A program made the translations under genes and the position numbers. Positions 31,484 to 39,845 of a stretch of 45,625 bases of DNA are shown here, piece by piece. Source of the stretch: Acidobacteriota bacterium. GTDB lineage: Bacteria > Acidobacteriota > Holophagae > Holophagales > Holophagaceae. Position 1 is the stretch's first letter. Each line of letters starts with the position of its first letter. Where the stretch lies: NCBI GenBank assembly GCA_016192145.1, contig JACPUT010000012.1, positions 1 to 45,625 of the forward strand, given 5' to 3'. Below the pieces are notes generated by a model, which did no database searches, was not told where the DNA came from, and was given only the letters and a program-made list of their open reading frames with translations.

Positions 31484-33588
31484 TCCGCACCGCCCTTCCC
31501 GCCCTCGCCTGCCTCATCGCCGTTCAGGCGCCCCTGGTGGCGCAGGGCCCGCAGATCCGGGTGGGGATCGATGTCGCCGCCACCGAATGGATCGTCTCCA
31601 TGGAGGGCGGCGGCCAGGTGTTGAGCCGCAAGGGCAAGCCGCTGATGAAGCTGCGGGATGGCGAGAAGATTCGCATCTGGTGGGATGCCAAGGGCGAGGT
31701 GGAGAGCTCCACGGAGTACCGCATCCAGGTGGGGCCGCCCGTGGTGGTCAAGCAGGCGGAGGCCCTGATCAAGCGCCTCAAGGAACTGGGCGAGGCCCCC
31801 GAGCGGGTGCGGGTCGCCGACGGGGATACGTGGCGGGTGCTCACGGGCCGCTTCCTGCGGGTGGATGAAGCGGATCCGATCCTGAAGAAGCTGGAGGACG
31901 TGGGCTTCGAGGAACTGTGGGTCGCGAGCGAAACGAGACCCGTGAAGGCCAAGAAGGGCCGCGCCCTCTACGCGGTGACGGAGACCTACGAGCGCCGCGC
32001 CCTGCCCGGCGAAGGGGTGCGCTTCGTGCCGGCCCGGGAGCTGACGAAGGTGGAAGGCAAGGGGCGCTACCGGGGCATCCTGGAGATCTTCCCCAATGCG
32101 CAGGGGCGCCTCACGGTGGTGAGCCAGCTGGATCTGGAAACCTACCTGCGGGGCGTGGTGCCCAAGGAGATGGGGGCCTGGGAGTTCCCGGCCCTGGAGG
32201 CGCTCAAGGCCCAGGCCATCGCGGCGCGGACTTACGCCTTCGCCAACCTGGGCAAGCGGTCCAAGGACGATTTCGATCTCCTGGATACGGTCTCGGATCA
32301 GGTCTACGGCGGTCGGGATGGCGAACAGAGCCTCACGGATCGCGCGATCCAGGAAACCGCGGGCCAGGTGGCCACCTTCCAGGGGCGGCCCATTCAGGCC
32401 CTGTTCATGGCCAACTGCGGCGGGCATACCATTGACAACACCTTCGTCTTCGGCGGAGATCAGGGCTACCTGGCGGCCGCTTCCTGCTACGCCGCGAAGC
32501 CCCTCACCCGGAGCCTGGAGGGTGGTCAGCCGGTGTGCGGCGATCCGGATCAGCCCTGGCTCACGGCTGAACTGCTGCGGCTCTCCACCCTGGAGGGCTT
32601 TCCCGTCTCCTGGCTCTGCGCGGATGGCCTGCGGCAGCCCGCCACGGCCTTGGAGATGCTGCCGGTGTTGAAGGCGATGCAGCGGCGCATCGGCATGCGG
32701 GAAAGCGAAGCGCTCAAAGGGCCCTTGCTGCTCGGCCTCGCGCGGGCCCTGGGCTTCGCCTCCATCGCGCAGGGCCAGGAACGGCCCCAGGATGCGATCT
32801 ACTTCGGCGTGGGAGCCCTCACGGAGCCCGACCGGAGCCTCGCCACATTCCTCGTCCGGCGGGGCATCACCGGTGCCCTCGCGCAGGGTGGCGAGCCCAC
32901 GCGCCAGCAGGCCTTGGCGGTGCTGACCAAGCTCTGGCAGGAACTGGAACCCCTGGAATGGGGTGAAGGCACCCTGCTCATGGATGGCCAGGTGCGCCGC
33001 AAGAAGGGCGGCCCGGAACCCTTCCCCATCGCGCCCAAGGTCGTGGTGGCGGAGGAACTCCCGGGCGGGGCCTTGCGCCTCGTGGCGCGCACCGAAGCCC
33101 AGGTCGGGGACCGTCTCAAGTGGCTGGGCGATGGCGAGGGCGCCCAGGTGCTGGTGCGGCGGCTCGATCCCGATGGCGCGGCCCTGGATCGCTACAATCC
33201 CACCGCGCATTGGCGGGTGGAGCTGAGCGAATCGGACCTGCTGCAGAAACTCAAAGGCCGGACGGGCATCGGGCGCATCAAGGGCATCATCCCCACCCGG
33301 AACGAGCACGGCCGGGTGACGGAATTGGTGATCCTCGATGGCGGTAGCCGCCCCCATCGCTTCACCGGCATGCGCATCCGGAATCTGCTCGGCCTGAAGG
33401 ACAACGTCTTCGCATTCACCACGCTGGGGGATGCCCCGAACCGCAGGTTCATCTTCTGGGGCCGCGGCTGGGGCCATGGCGTGGGCATGTGCCAGACGGG
33501 AGCCTACGGCATGGCCTTGGAGGGCGCCAGCTACGAGGCGATCCTGAAGCACTACTTCAAGGGCATCGAGCTGACCCCGATGAATTGA
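31480..33588 (+). CDS. SpoIID/LytB domain secreted protein
   Basis: A 702-residue exported protein (signal peptide MIRTALPALACLIAVQAPLVAQ). The SpoIID domain is split as usual: LETYLRGVVPKEMGAWEFPALEALKAQAIAARTYAF-type core near 215-250 and RGWGHGVGMCQTGAYGMA near 662-680 at the C-terminus, with an insertion of about 300 residues between. SpoIID-like proteins are lytic transglycosylases that cut denuded peptidoglycan glycan strands; in non-sporulating bacteria they act in cell-wall remodelling. The ATG overlaps the stop of the serine hydrolase (ATGA). Confidence 0.88.
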   Translation: MIRTALPALACLIAVQAPLVAQGPQIRVGIDVAATEWIVSMEGGGQVLSRKGKPLMKLRDGEKIRIWWDAKGEVESSTEYRIQVGPPVVVKQAEALIKRLKELGEAPERVRVADGDTWRVLTGRFLRVDEADPILKKLEDVGFEELWVASETRPVKAKKGRALYAVTETYERRALPGEGVRFVPARELTKVEGKGRYRGILEIFPNAQGRLTVVSQLDLETYLRGVVPKEMGAWEFPALEALKAQAIAARTYAFANLGKRSKDDFDLLDTVSDQVYGGRDGEQSLTDRAIQETAGQVATFQGRPIQALFMANCGGHTIDNTFVFGGDQGYLAAASCYAAKPLTRSLEGGQPVCGDPDQPWLTAELLRLSTLEGFPVSWLCADGLRQPATALEMLPVLKAMQRRIGMRESEALKGPLLLGLARALGFASIAQGQERPQDAIYFGVGALTEPDRSLATFLVRRGITGALAQGGEPTRQQALAVLTKLWQELEPLEWGEGTLLMDGQVRRKKGGPEPFPIAPKVVVAEELPGGALRLVARTEAQVGDRLKWLGDGEGAQVLVRRLDPDGAALDRYNPTAHWRVELSESDLLQKLKGRTGIGRIKGIIPTRNEHGRVTELVILDGGSRPHRFTGMRIRNLLGLKDNVFAFTTLGDAPNRRFIFWGRGWGHGVGMCQTGAYGMALEGASYEAILKHYFKGIELTPMN

Positions 33589-33613
33589 TGGCGGGAGGCT
33601 GACAGATGTTTGG

Positions 33614-33634
33614 ATTTCTGCGGTTCGCGGAAAT
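33614..33634 (+). terminator. Weak terminator-like hairpin after the SpoIID gene
   Basis: A 9-bp stem (33614-33622 with 33626-33634, one G-T pair) with a 3-base loop, followed by ttctcgtt. The T-run is poor, so termination would be partial. A TTGACA box at 33666-33671 downstream has no convincing -10 partner. Confidence 0.35.
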
Positions 33635-33719
33635 TTCTCGTTCAAACGCTTACGACACCTTCTTGTTGACAGTTCAATGGAGGGGCACACCCTGGGGCTA
33701 GGTTCCTGGGAGGTGGCGC

Positions 33720-34742
33720 ATGACCACGGCCGGTTGGGTACTGAAGGAGCCCTTGAAGCTCCTCGATTCGGAGGATCATCCCTACCTCGAGACGGCCTTG
33801 GCGACCCTGGGTCGCCATGAGCTGGCGCTCACCTACAGCGCGGCTCGTGAGGATGATCCCGAACTGAAGCTGTTCCTGGATGGTCGCCTGATCTACGAGA
33901 TCGGCATGGGCAGCCCGGACCGTCCCTGGTTCGAGCTCTGCCGGGAGCTGGGCTACGATCCGCACCTCCACTGGGATTGGGATCCTGCCCTCATCCTTTT
34001 CCGGCAGGTCATGCCTGCCATGGCCAGGGACTGGCACGAGCATGCCTTGCCCTATAACCAGCTGGGCATCCCGGATGGGGTGATCTGCCTGGCCACCCTG
34101 CAGGAGGCCTTCGAGGCCCGGGTGCAGCTGCTCCGGCGTCGCGTGGAGCAGCGCCCGGATCCGGCCCAGCAGACCGTGGCCGACTGCTTCAGCCGCCTGC
34201 CGCTGCGGGCCGTGATCTTCCACGATGATCCGGAACGGAGGGTGGATTTCGTGGGCAACGCCGTGGATGAGCCCTACATGGGCGTCTTCCTCTACCTCGG
34301 CGAGCGTCGCGAGACGGCGGCGCTCATCTCCCGCGCCACGCTGCATGCCACGGGCGGAATGAAGTGGAGTCCATGGCTGCCGGGCGGCGATTGGGTGAAT
34401 GGAGGCCGCGAGTTCGTGATGACCCAAGGCCCCGCTTCCTTCCTACGGGCCGCGGACCTCCCCGACCACCGACCCGAGGGGTTCTTCGAGGCCTTCCGCA
34501 AGGACCTGGCCTTCCTGTGCCAGGGGTTGGAGCCCCTGGTGGAGGCCTATCGGGAATCCTATCCCGCGGGCATTCCCTGGCATCGGGATCCGCGCACCCG
34601 CTATCTCAACCGCATGATCGTCGACGTGCGGATGGACGAGCATCCCGTGCTCATCCTGGACGACGGCAGCGAAGTCACCGTGATGGAGCATCAAGAGGAG
34701 CCCGTGCTCGTGAGGCAGCCCTTCGACGTCTGGGGGTCCTGA
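33720..34742 (+). CDS. Cytoplasmic protein of unknown function (340 aa)
   Basis: A 340-residue soluble protein with no signal peptide or membrane segment and a good gggagg Shine-Dalgarno. Trp/Asp/His-rich segments stand out: HLHWDWDPALILF, HEHALPYNQLGIPDG and MKWSPWLPGGDWVNGG. The C-terminus has RYLNRMIVDVRMDEHPVLILDDGSEVTVMEHQEE. I do not recognise a family or catalytic motif. It stands alone between the SpoIID gene and a strong terminator, so it is probably monocistronic. Confidence 0.72.
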   Translation: MTTAGWVLKEPLKLLDSEDHPYLETALATLGRHELALTYSAAREDDPELKLFLDGRLIYEIGMGSPDRPWFELCRELGYDPHLHWDWDPALILFRQVMPAMARDWHEHALPYNQLGIPDGVICLATLQEAFEARVQLLRRRVEQRPDPAQQTVADCFSRLPLRAVIFHDDPERRVDFVGNAVDEPYMGVFLYLGERRETAALISRATLHATGGMKWSPWLPGGDWVNGGREFVMTQGPASFLRAADLPDHRPEGFFEAFRKDLAFLCQGLEPLVEAYRESYPAGIPWHRDPRTRYLNRMIVDVRMDEHPVLILDDGSEVTVMEHQEEPVLVRQPFDVWGS

Positions 34743-34802
34743 TGATCCACGAGCACCCCAAGGAAAGGGCTCCTCCCGCCTAGAGGGGGACTCCACGCAA
34801 AG

Positions 34803-34841
34803 ACCGGCGCCGCCCGCGATCAGGGTCGGCGCCGGTTTTTT
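34803..34841 (+). terminator. Intrinsic terminator
   Basis: A perfect 10-bp GC-rich stem (accggcgccg 34803-34812 with cggcgccggt 34827-34836) with a 14-base loop followed by six Ts. It ends the transcript of the 340-residue protein and lies 14 bases before the stop of the convergent ferredoxin gene. Confidence 0.88.
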
Positions 34842-34854
34842 GGGCGGGCGAAAG

Positions 34855-35241
34855 CTAATCCTGCCCAGGCCAGCGCTTCCGGACGAGCCGCTCCACGGGC
34901 TTGCCCTCGACGAAGTGGGACTGCACGATCTCCGGCACATCCGCGGGCGTGACGTGGGCGTACCAGATGCCATCGGGATACACGATCACGGCGGGGCCGA
35001 TGGCGCAGAAGCCCACGGAGCCGCAATTCAGGCACTGGATGGGCGCGTCGCGATCGTGCTTGTTGTAGAGCAGGTGGGCTTCGGAGAGGTGCTGTTTGAA
35101 GGCCTCGAGCACGGCCTCGCTGCCGTTGGCGGCGCAGCTCCTCGAGGTGCACACGAGGACCTGCCGTTGGAGCGGATGGGCCATGATCGGCGTGACGGCC
35201 GCATCTTCGGAGGGAGTGGGGAGGGGCTTGGCTTCGCTCAT
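34855..35241 (-). CDS. Thioredoxin-like [2Fe-2S] ferredoxin
   Basis: A 128-residue protein of the thin ferredoxin type (NuoE-like, shethna-type relatives). Four cysteines in the expected spacing are visible: VCTSRSCAANG (C-x4-C) and QCLNCGSVGFCAIGPAVIVYPDGIWY, where two of the three cysteines would bind the cluster. The YPDGIWYAHVTPADVPEIV tail is standard for this family. It overlaps moeA by 4 bases, so the two are co-translated; a role in electron supply to a molybdoenzyme is possible but none is encoded here. Confidence 0.88.
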   Translation of the reverse strand: MSEAKPLPTPSEDAAVTPIMAHPLQRQVLVCTSRSCAANGSEAVLEAFKQHLSEAHLLYNKHDRDAPIQCLNCGSVGFCAIGPAVIVYPDGIWYAHVTPADVPEIVQSHFVEGKPVERLVRKRWPGQD

Positions 35242-36371
35242 GGCAGCAACAAGTATCGCGCCCTTCCGGCCCCGGTGCCGCCCGGCGGGATCCAGGCGCA
35301 GGCATCGGCCTGGGCGAGGCGCACGAGGTCGGCGCTGCCCTTGCTTGGAAGGGGGTGGAGCTGGCCTTCCAGGAGCTGGCAGGGATGGAGCAGGGGCCGA
35401 TCTCCCTTGTTGAGGACGGGACCCGCGAGGTGGCCCTCCTTCCAGGGATCAAGGGCTTCACCCCCCTGGATCCGGGCCAGGGCCACGGGCAGGAAGAGCA
35501 GCGCGTTCAGGTAGGCGCTGACGGGGTTTCCGGGCAGGCCTAGGATCGTGAGATCGCCCAGCCGGGCCGCGAGCATGGGCTTGCCGGGCTTCAGCCGGAT
35601 GCGGTGGAAGAGCAGGGTCGCGCCCATGGCGCGGAGCACGCCCGGTAGCAGATCCTTCTCCCCCATGCTGACGCCGCCGCTGGTGAGGAGAATGTCGATG
35701 CCCTCCAGGTTCCGCAGGGCCCGCTCCAGGGCGCCCGCTTCGTCCTCGAGGCGGGGCAACCGGCGCACCTCGGCCCCAAGGCGGAAGGCGAGGACTTCCA
35801 GCATGGGGCCGTTGGAATCGCGGATCTGCCAGGGGGTGGGGTTGGCCACCAGCTCATCGCCCGTGGGGGCGACGCCGACGACGGGGCGGCGGGGCAGGGG
35901 CAGCTCCCGTCCGATCTGGGCGGCGAGCGCCGCCCGCGCGGCGCTCCAGGGGCGGCCTGCTTCCAGCAACGCGTTGCCGGCCCGGGCCTGCTCCCCCTTG
36001 CGGCGGATGTGGTCCCCCGCCGTCGGGGATTCCAGGGGAAGCACGGAATCGCCTTCCCTCTGGATCCGCTCCACGGGCACCACCGCATCGGCGCCGGGGG
36101 GGAGGCAGGCGCCCGTCATGATGCCCACGGCCTCGCCCGGACCCACGGTGAAGCGGGAGGGATCGTCGCCCGCGAAGAGGGTGCCCAGAAGGCGCCGGGG
36201 GGAGCGGCCATCCCCGGCCCGGAGGGCCACGCCATCCATGGCGCTGCGATCCATGGCCGGGTCATCCCGATCGGCGACCATCGCTGGGAGGCCCGGGATG
36301 GGGATGGCCTCCGCCAGGCGACGCAGCGCCTCGTTCACGTCCAGGAGATGACCTTCGTCGCACACGCCCAT
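35238..36371 (-). CDS. moeA: Molybdopterin molybdenumtransferase MoeA
   Basis: A 377-residue MoeA, which inserts molybdate into adenylylated molybdopterin to finish molybdenum cofactor synthesis. Landmarks are DRSAMDGVALRAGD near 40-53, GIMTGACLPPGADAVVPVE, VGVAPTGDELV near 165-175, LTSGGVSMGEKDLL and GLPGNPVSAYLNALLFLP. Slightly shorter than the usual about 400 residues, mostly in domain IV. The downstream ferredoxin is coupled by 4-base overlap. No other Moco genes are in view. Confidence 0.93.
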   Translation of the reverse strand: MGVCDEGHLLDVNEALRRLAEAIPIPGLPAMVADRDDPAMDRSAMDGVALRAGDGRSPRRLLGTLFAGDDPSRFTVGPGEAVGIMTGACLPPGADAVVPVERIQREGDSVLPLESPTAGDHIRRKGEQARAGNALLEAGRPWSAARAALAAQIGRELPLPRRPVVGVAPTGDELVANPTPWQIRDSNGPMLEVLAFRLGAEVRRLPRLEDEAGALERALRNLEGIDILLTSGGVSMGEKDLLPGVLRAMGATLLFHRIRLKPGKPMLAARLGDLTILGLPGNPVSAYLNALLFLPVALARIQGGEALDPWKEGHLAGPVLNKGDRPLLHPCQLLEGQLHPLPSKGSADLVRLAQADACAWIPPGGTGAGRARYLLLP

Positions 36372-36406
36372 TCCCGCAGCTTAGCGGAGCCGGACCCCGC
36401 CCGGGA

Positions 36407-38356
36407 TCACTGGACGGAGCTGGCGACATCCTTGGGGATGGGGGCATCCAGGGTGGCGTAGATGCCGAGGCCCACGGGGGAGGGCTGGTAGGTGGGCACG
36501 AGCTCCTGCAGCCAGCGGAGGAATTCCCGCTGACGGGTGCCGCTCGGCAGGTGGACGGCCCGTTGGAGGGCTTCGAGTCCCTGCTTGAGGAAGGCCTCGT
36601 CCATGGGCTCCTGGGCACTCTCGAAGACCTTGGGATGCACGTGGGTCTCCCGGTCCTCCTGGTCCGTGAACAGCTCTTCGTAGAGCTTCTCGCCGGGGCG
36701 GATGCCGGTGTAGCGGAGTTCGATATCCACGCCGGGCGTGAACCCGGAGAGGCGGGCCATGTCCTTGGCGAGGTCGACGATCCGGACGGGCTCGCCCATG
36801 TCGAGGAGGTACACCTTTCCGGTGTCGCCCAGCACGCCCGCCTGGAGCACCAGCTGGGCGGCTTCGGGAATGGTCATGAAATAGCGGGTCATTTCCGGAT
36901 GGGTGACGGTGATGGGACCGCCCTCCCGGATCTGCTCCTTGAAGAGGGGGATGACGCTGCCCCTGGAGCCGAGCACGTTGCCGAAGCGGACGCTCACGAA
37001 CTTGGTGTGGGCTCCGGCCCGGCGGGCGGCCTGGAGCACGAGGAGCTCGGCGATGCGCTTGGTGGCGCCGAGCACGTTCGTGGGATTCACGGCCTTGTCG
37101 GTGCTGATGTTGACGAAGATGGCGGTGCCGTGGGCCACGGCGGCGTTCACCACGTTGCTCGTGCCGATGCTGTTGTTCTCGATGCCTTCCTCGGGGTGGA
37201 GCTCCAGGAAGGGCACGTGCTTGTGGGCGGCGGCGTGGAGCACGATCTGCGGGCGCCAGGAATGGAAGGCGTTGTTCAGGCGGGTGACGTTGCGGATGTC
37301 GCAGAGCTCGAGTTCCAGTTCCTGATCCGGGAAGGCCCGGCGGATCTCCCGCTGGATTTCCCAGAGGCTGTTCTCCCCCCGGCCGAGGAGGATGACCTTG
37401 GCGGGGTGGAAGACGCACACCTGCCGCACGAGCTCGGAACCGATGGAGCCGCCGGCGCCCGTGATGAGCACCACCGAGTCCTGGAGGGCCTGCTGGAGGC
37501 TGCTGAGATCGAGCTTCACGGGCTCGCGGCGGAGGAGATCCTCGATGCTCACGTCCCGCAGTTCGGGCTTCCAGCTCTGGTTGCCCAGGAGATTGAAGAT
37601 GCCGGGCACCGTGCGGAGGCGCACGCCGGTCTTCTGGACCGCCTCGGTCATGGCGCGGATCGTCGGGCCCGAGGCGGAGGGGATGGCCAGCACCACCTGC
37701 TCGATCTGGTGCTCGCGGATGATGACGGGGATGACATGGGTGTGCCCCAGCACGGGGATGCCCTGGATGCGCACGCCCTGCTTTTCCAGGGCATCGTCCG
37801 AGAAGCCGACGACGGTGCAACCCAGCTCGGGGTGCCGGCGAAGTTCCTGGGCGACGAGCAGCCCGGCCCTGCCAGCGCCGACCACCAGGGTGCGCAGCGT
37901 GTGGCCCTTGGCCGGGCCGGTCAGGGCGGGGCCTTCGACCTTGCGCTCGTAGATCACCATGATCGCGGTGCGGACGATCACCCAGAGACCACCCGTCAGG
38001 GTCGAAGCCATGATGGTGAGGCTGCGCGGGATGTGGGGAACCTGGAGGATGGGTTCCAGCGGGTGGATTCCAAGGGCCACCACCATCAATACGAAGGCGC
38101 CGGCGAGGATGCGCATGACATCCTGTTGGCCCAGGGTGCGGTAATGGATCCGGGTGAAACCGAACAGGAGGTTCACCAGCAACGCAGCCAAGGCCCAGAT
38201 GGACGCGCCATGAGGCAGCGGGGCTTGCCCTCCCAACAGGCTCAACGCGAGCTGCCAAGCCAACGCCGCGAGCAATCCATCCAGGCTCAGCTTCACGACC
38301 TGGCGGACGTGGGGCGTGCGGAGCAGCACGGGGAGGGTTTTGAACTCGTTTTTCAT
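36407..38356 (-). CDS. Membrane NDP-sugar 4,6-dehydratase (WbpM/PglF/CapD type)
   Basis: A 649-residue polysaccharide biosynthesis protein. About four N-terminal helices are followed by a CoA-binding-like Rossmann domain (RTLVVGAGRAGLLVAQELRRH near 150-170) and the short-chain dehydrogenase domain from about 290 (VLITGAGGSIGSELVRQV). It would convert UDP-GlcNAc to a 4-keto-6-deoxy sugar, the first step to bacillosamine, QuiNAc or FucNAc-type residues. In the SDR active site the stretch STDKAVNPTNVLGATK has Leu where many relatives have Met and classical SDRs have Tyr. It is divergent from the aminotransferase gene. Confidence 0.9.
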   Translation of the reverse strand: MKNEFKTLPVLLRTPHVRQVVKLSLDGLLAALAWQLALSLLGGQAPLPHGASIWALAALLVNLLFGFTRIHYRTLGQQDVMRILAGAFVLMVVALGIHPLEPILQVPHIPRSLTIMASTLTGGLWVIVRTAIMVIYERKVEGPALTGPAKGHTLRTLVVGAGRAGLLVAQELRRHPELGCTVVGFSDDALEKQGVRIQGIPVLGHTHVIPVIIREHQIEQVVLAIPSASGPTIRAMTEAVQKTGVRLRTVPGIFNLLGNQSWKPELRDVSIEDLLRREPVKLDLSSLQQALQDSVVLITGAGGSIGSELVRQVCVFHPAKVILLGRGENSLWEIQREIRRAFPDQELELELCDIRNVTRLNNAFHSWRPQIVLHAAAHKHVPFLELHPEEGIENNSIGTSNVVNAAVAHGTAIFVNISTDKAVNPTNVLGATKRIAELLVLQAARRAGAHTKFVSVRFGNVLGSRGSVIPLFKEQIREGGPITVTHPEMTRYFMTIPEAAQLVLQAGVLGDTGKVYLLDMGEPVRIVDLAKDMARLSGFTPGVDIELRYTGIRPGEKLYEELFTDQEDRETHVHPKVFESAQEPMDEAFLKQGLEALQRAVHLPSGTRQREFLRWLQELVPTYQPSPVGLGIYATLDAPIPKDVASSVQ

Positions 38357-38682
38357 GGTTGATCCCCGGACGGTATGGACAGAGGACCGGGGTTGGGTGA
38401 ACTCAATGGTAGGGTTTCAGGGACGGAATGGAATAGTAAAAAACTGGATATTGGATTCGGGTTGGGCGACTTTCGCGCAAGGGGCACCACGTCGGCTATA
38501 GGCTCGAGCCAGGGATCGGGCAGGGTGGAGGCCCGTTCGGCAAGGATGGGGCCAACACCCCTCGCCATCCGCGTCAGGTTGGAGCTTCCCCGTGCTGAGG
38601 TGATGCGGCCCCTGGGGTTAACCGGTACCTTAAAAGGTTGGTGTTGGCGGACGGCGTCGTCTGCGAGTCATAGGGAACCCCC
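38357..38682. other. 326-base divergent intergenic region of the glycan cluster
   Basis: No open frame of note. It must contain the promoters of the dehydratase (minus) and aminotransferase (plus) genes, but I see no clear -35/-10 pair. Visible features are an AT-rich patch around 38430-38455, the string tcggctataggct (38492-38504) that also occurs in element R3, and a small accttaaaaggt palindrome (38627-38638) about 45 bases before the aminotransferase start. Confidence 0.5.
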
Positions 38683-39795
38683 ATGAGCGTTCAAACCCAG
38701 ATCCCCATCCTTGACCTCAAGCCCCAGGTGGAAGCCCTGTGGCCCGAACTCACCGCCGCCCTGGAAAAGGTGCTGAAGAGCACCTCCTTCATCCTCGGCC
38801 CCGAGGAACAGCTCCTGGAGAAGGAACTGGCCGCCAAGCTGGGCGTGAAGCATGCCATCGGCTGCAACAGCGGCACCGACGCCCTCTACATCGCCCTGCG
38901 GGCCCTGAACCTGGGCCCCGGCGATGAGGTGATCACCTCGTCGTTCACGTTCTTCGCCACCGCGGAGGCCATCAGCCACGTGGGCGCCACCCCGGTTTTC
39001 GTGGATATCCAAGCCGATTCCATGAACCTCGACCTGTCCAAGATCGAGGCGGCCATCACCCCCCGCACCAAGGCCATCATCCCCGTGCACCTCTTCGGGC
39101 GGCCGGTGGATCTGGATGGGCTCATGGCCATCGCGAAAAAGCACGGGCTCAAGGTGGTCGAGGATTGCGCCCAGAGCTTCGGCGCCACCTGGAATGGCAC
39201 GCAGACGGGAGTCACCGGGGAAATCGGCTGCTTCAGCTTCTTCCCCACCAAGAACCTCGGAGCCTACGGCGACGCGGGCCTCATGACCACCAATGACGAC
39301 GTCCTGGCCGACACGATGCGCATGCTGCGCGTGCACGGCAGCCGCCGCCGCTACTACAACGAGTGCGTGGGCTACAACTCGCGCCTGGATGAGATGCAGG
39401 CCGCCATCCTCCGCGTGAAGCTGCCCCACATCGATCGCTGGAACGAGGCCCGGCGCGCGGTGGCCCAGCGCTACAACGAGCTCTTCCAAGGCCATGCGCG
39501 GATCATCACCCCGGAAACCGTCTCCGGCCACGTGTTCCACCAGTTCACGCTCCGGGTGCTGGACACGGATCGGGACGCCCTTCAGGCCCGCCTGGCGGAG
39601 CAGGGGATCGGCGCCATGATCTACTACCCCGTGCCTTGCCATAAGTTGAAGCTCTACGAGGAGAGCCACAAGGGCGTGGTGCTCCCCGTGACGGAGCGGC
39701 TGGCCCGAGAAGTCATCAGCCTTCCCATCTGGCCGGAAATCGCCCCCGAGTCCCAGGCCCTCGTGGCCAAGGCCGTGGTGGAGGCTCTGGGCTAA
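38683..39795 (+). CDS. DegT/DnrJ/EryC1/StrS family sugar aminotransferase
   Basis: A 370-residue PLP-dependent aminotransferase for keto-sugar nucleotides. GCNSGTDALYIALRAL binds the cofactor phosphate, VEDCAQSFGA holds the Asp that contacts the pyridine nitrogen, and the Schiff-base lysine is in FSFFPTKNLGAYGDAG. It resembles WbpE/PglE/VioA-type enzymes and would act on the keto-sugar made by the divergent dehydratase or on a 3-keto uronic acid. It is transcribed away from the dehydratase and ends in a terminator shared with the glycosyltransferase gene. Confidence 0.93.
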   Translation: MSVQTQIPILDLKPQVEALWPELTAALEKVLKSTSFILGPEEQLLEKELAAKLGVKHAIGCNSGTDALYIALRALNLGPGDEVITSSFTFFATAEAISHVGATPVFVDIQADSMNLDLSKIEAAITPRTKAIIPVHLFGRPVDLDGLMAIAKKHGLKVVEDCAQSFGATWNGTQTGVTGEIGCFSFFPTKNLGAYGDAGLMTTNDDVLADTMRMLRVHGSRRRYYNECVGYNSRLDEMQAAILRVKLPHIDRWNEARRAVAQRYNELFQGHARIITPETVSGHVFHQFTLRVLDTDRDALQARLAEQGIGAMIYYPVPCHKLKLYEESHKGVVLPVTERLAREVISLPIWPEIAPESQALVAKAVVEALG

Positions 39796-39811
39796 GCCCT
39801 TCGGGCAGTCC

Positions 39812-39845
39812 AATGAGAAGGGGCGCTCAGGCGCCTCTTCTCATT
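39812..39845. terminator. Bidirectional terminator between convergent genes
   Basis: A 15-bp stem (39812-39826 with 39831-39845, one G-T pair) with a 4-base loop lies between the aminotransferase (plus) and glycosyltransferase (minus) genes. Its right arm overlaps the glycosyltransferase stop codon at 39841-39843. T-rich bases follow on the plus strand. Confidence 0.75.

Noticed and set aside
31324-33690. Long open frame opposite the SpoIID-like gene
   Set aside because: It covers a clear SpoIID-domain gene in antisense and has no recognisable motif.
36551-38362. Open frame opposite the dehydratase gene
   Set aside because: The opposite strand encodes a full WbpM-like protein with all motifs; this frame is a composition artefact.
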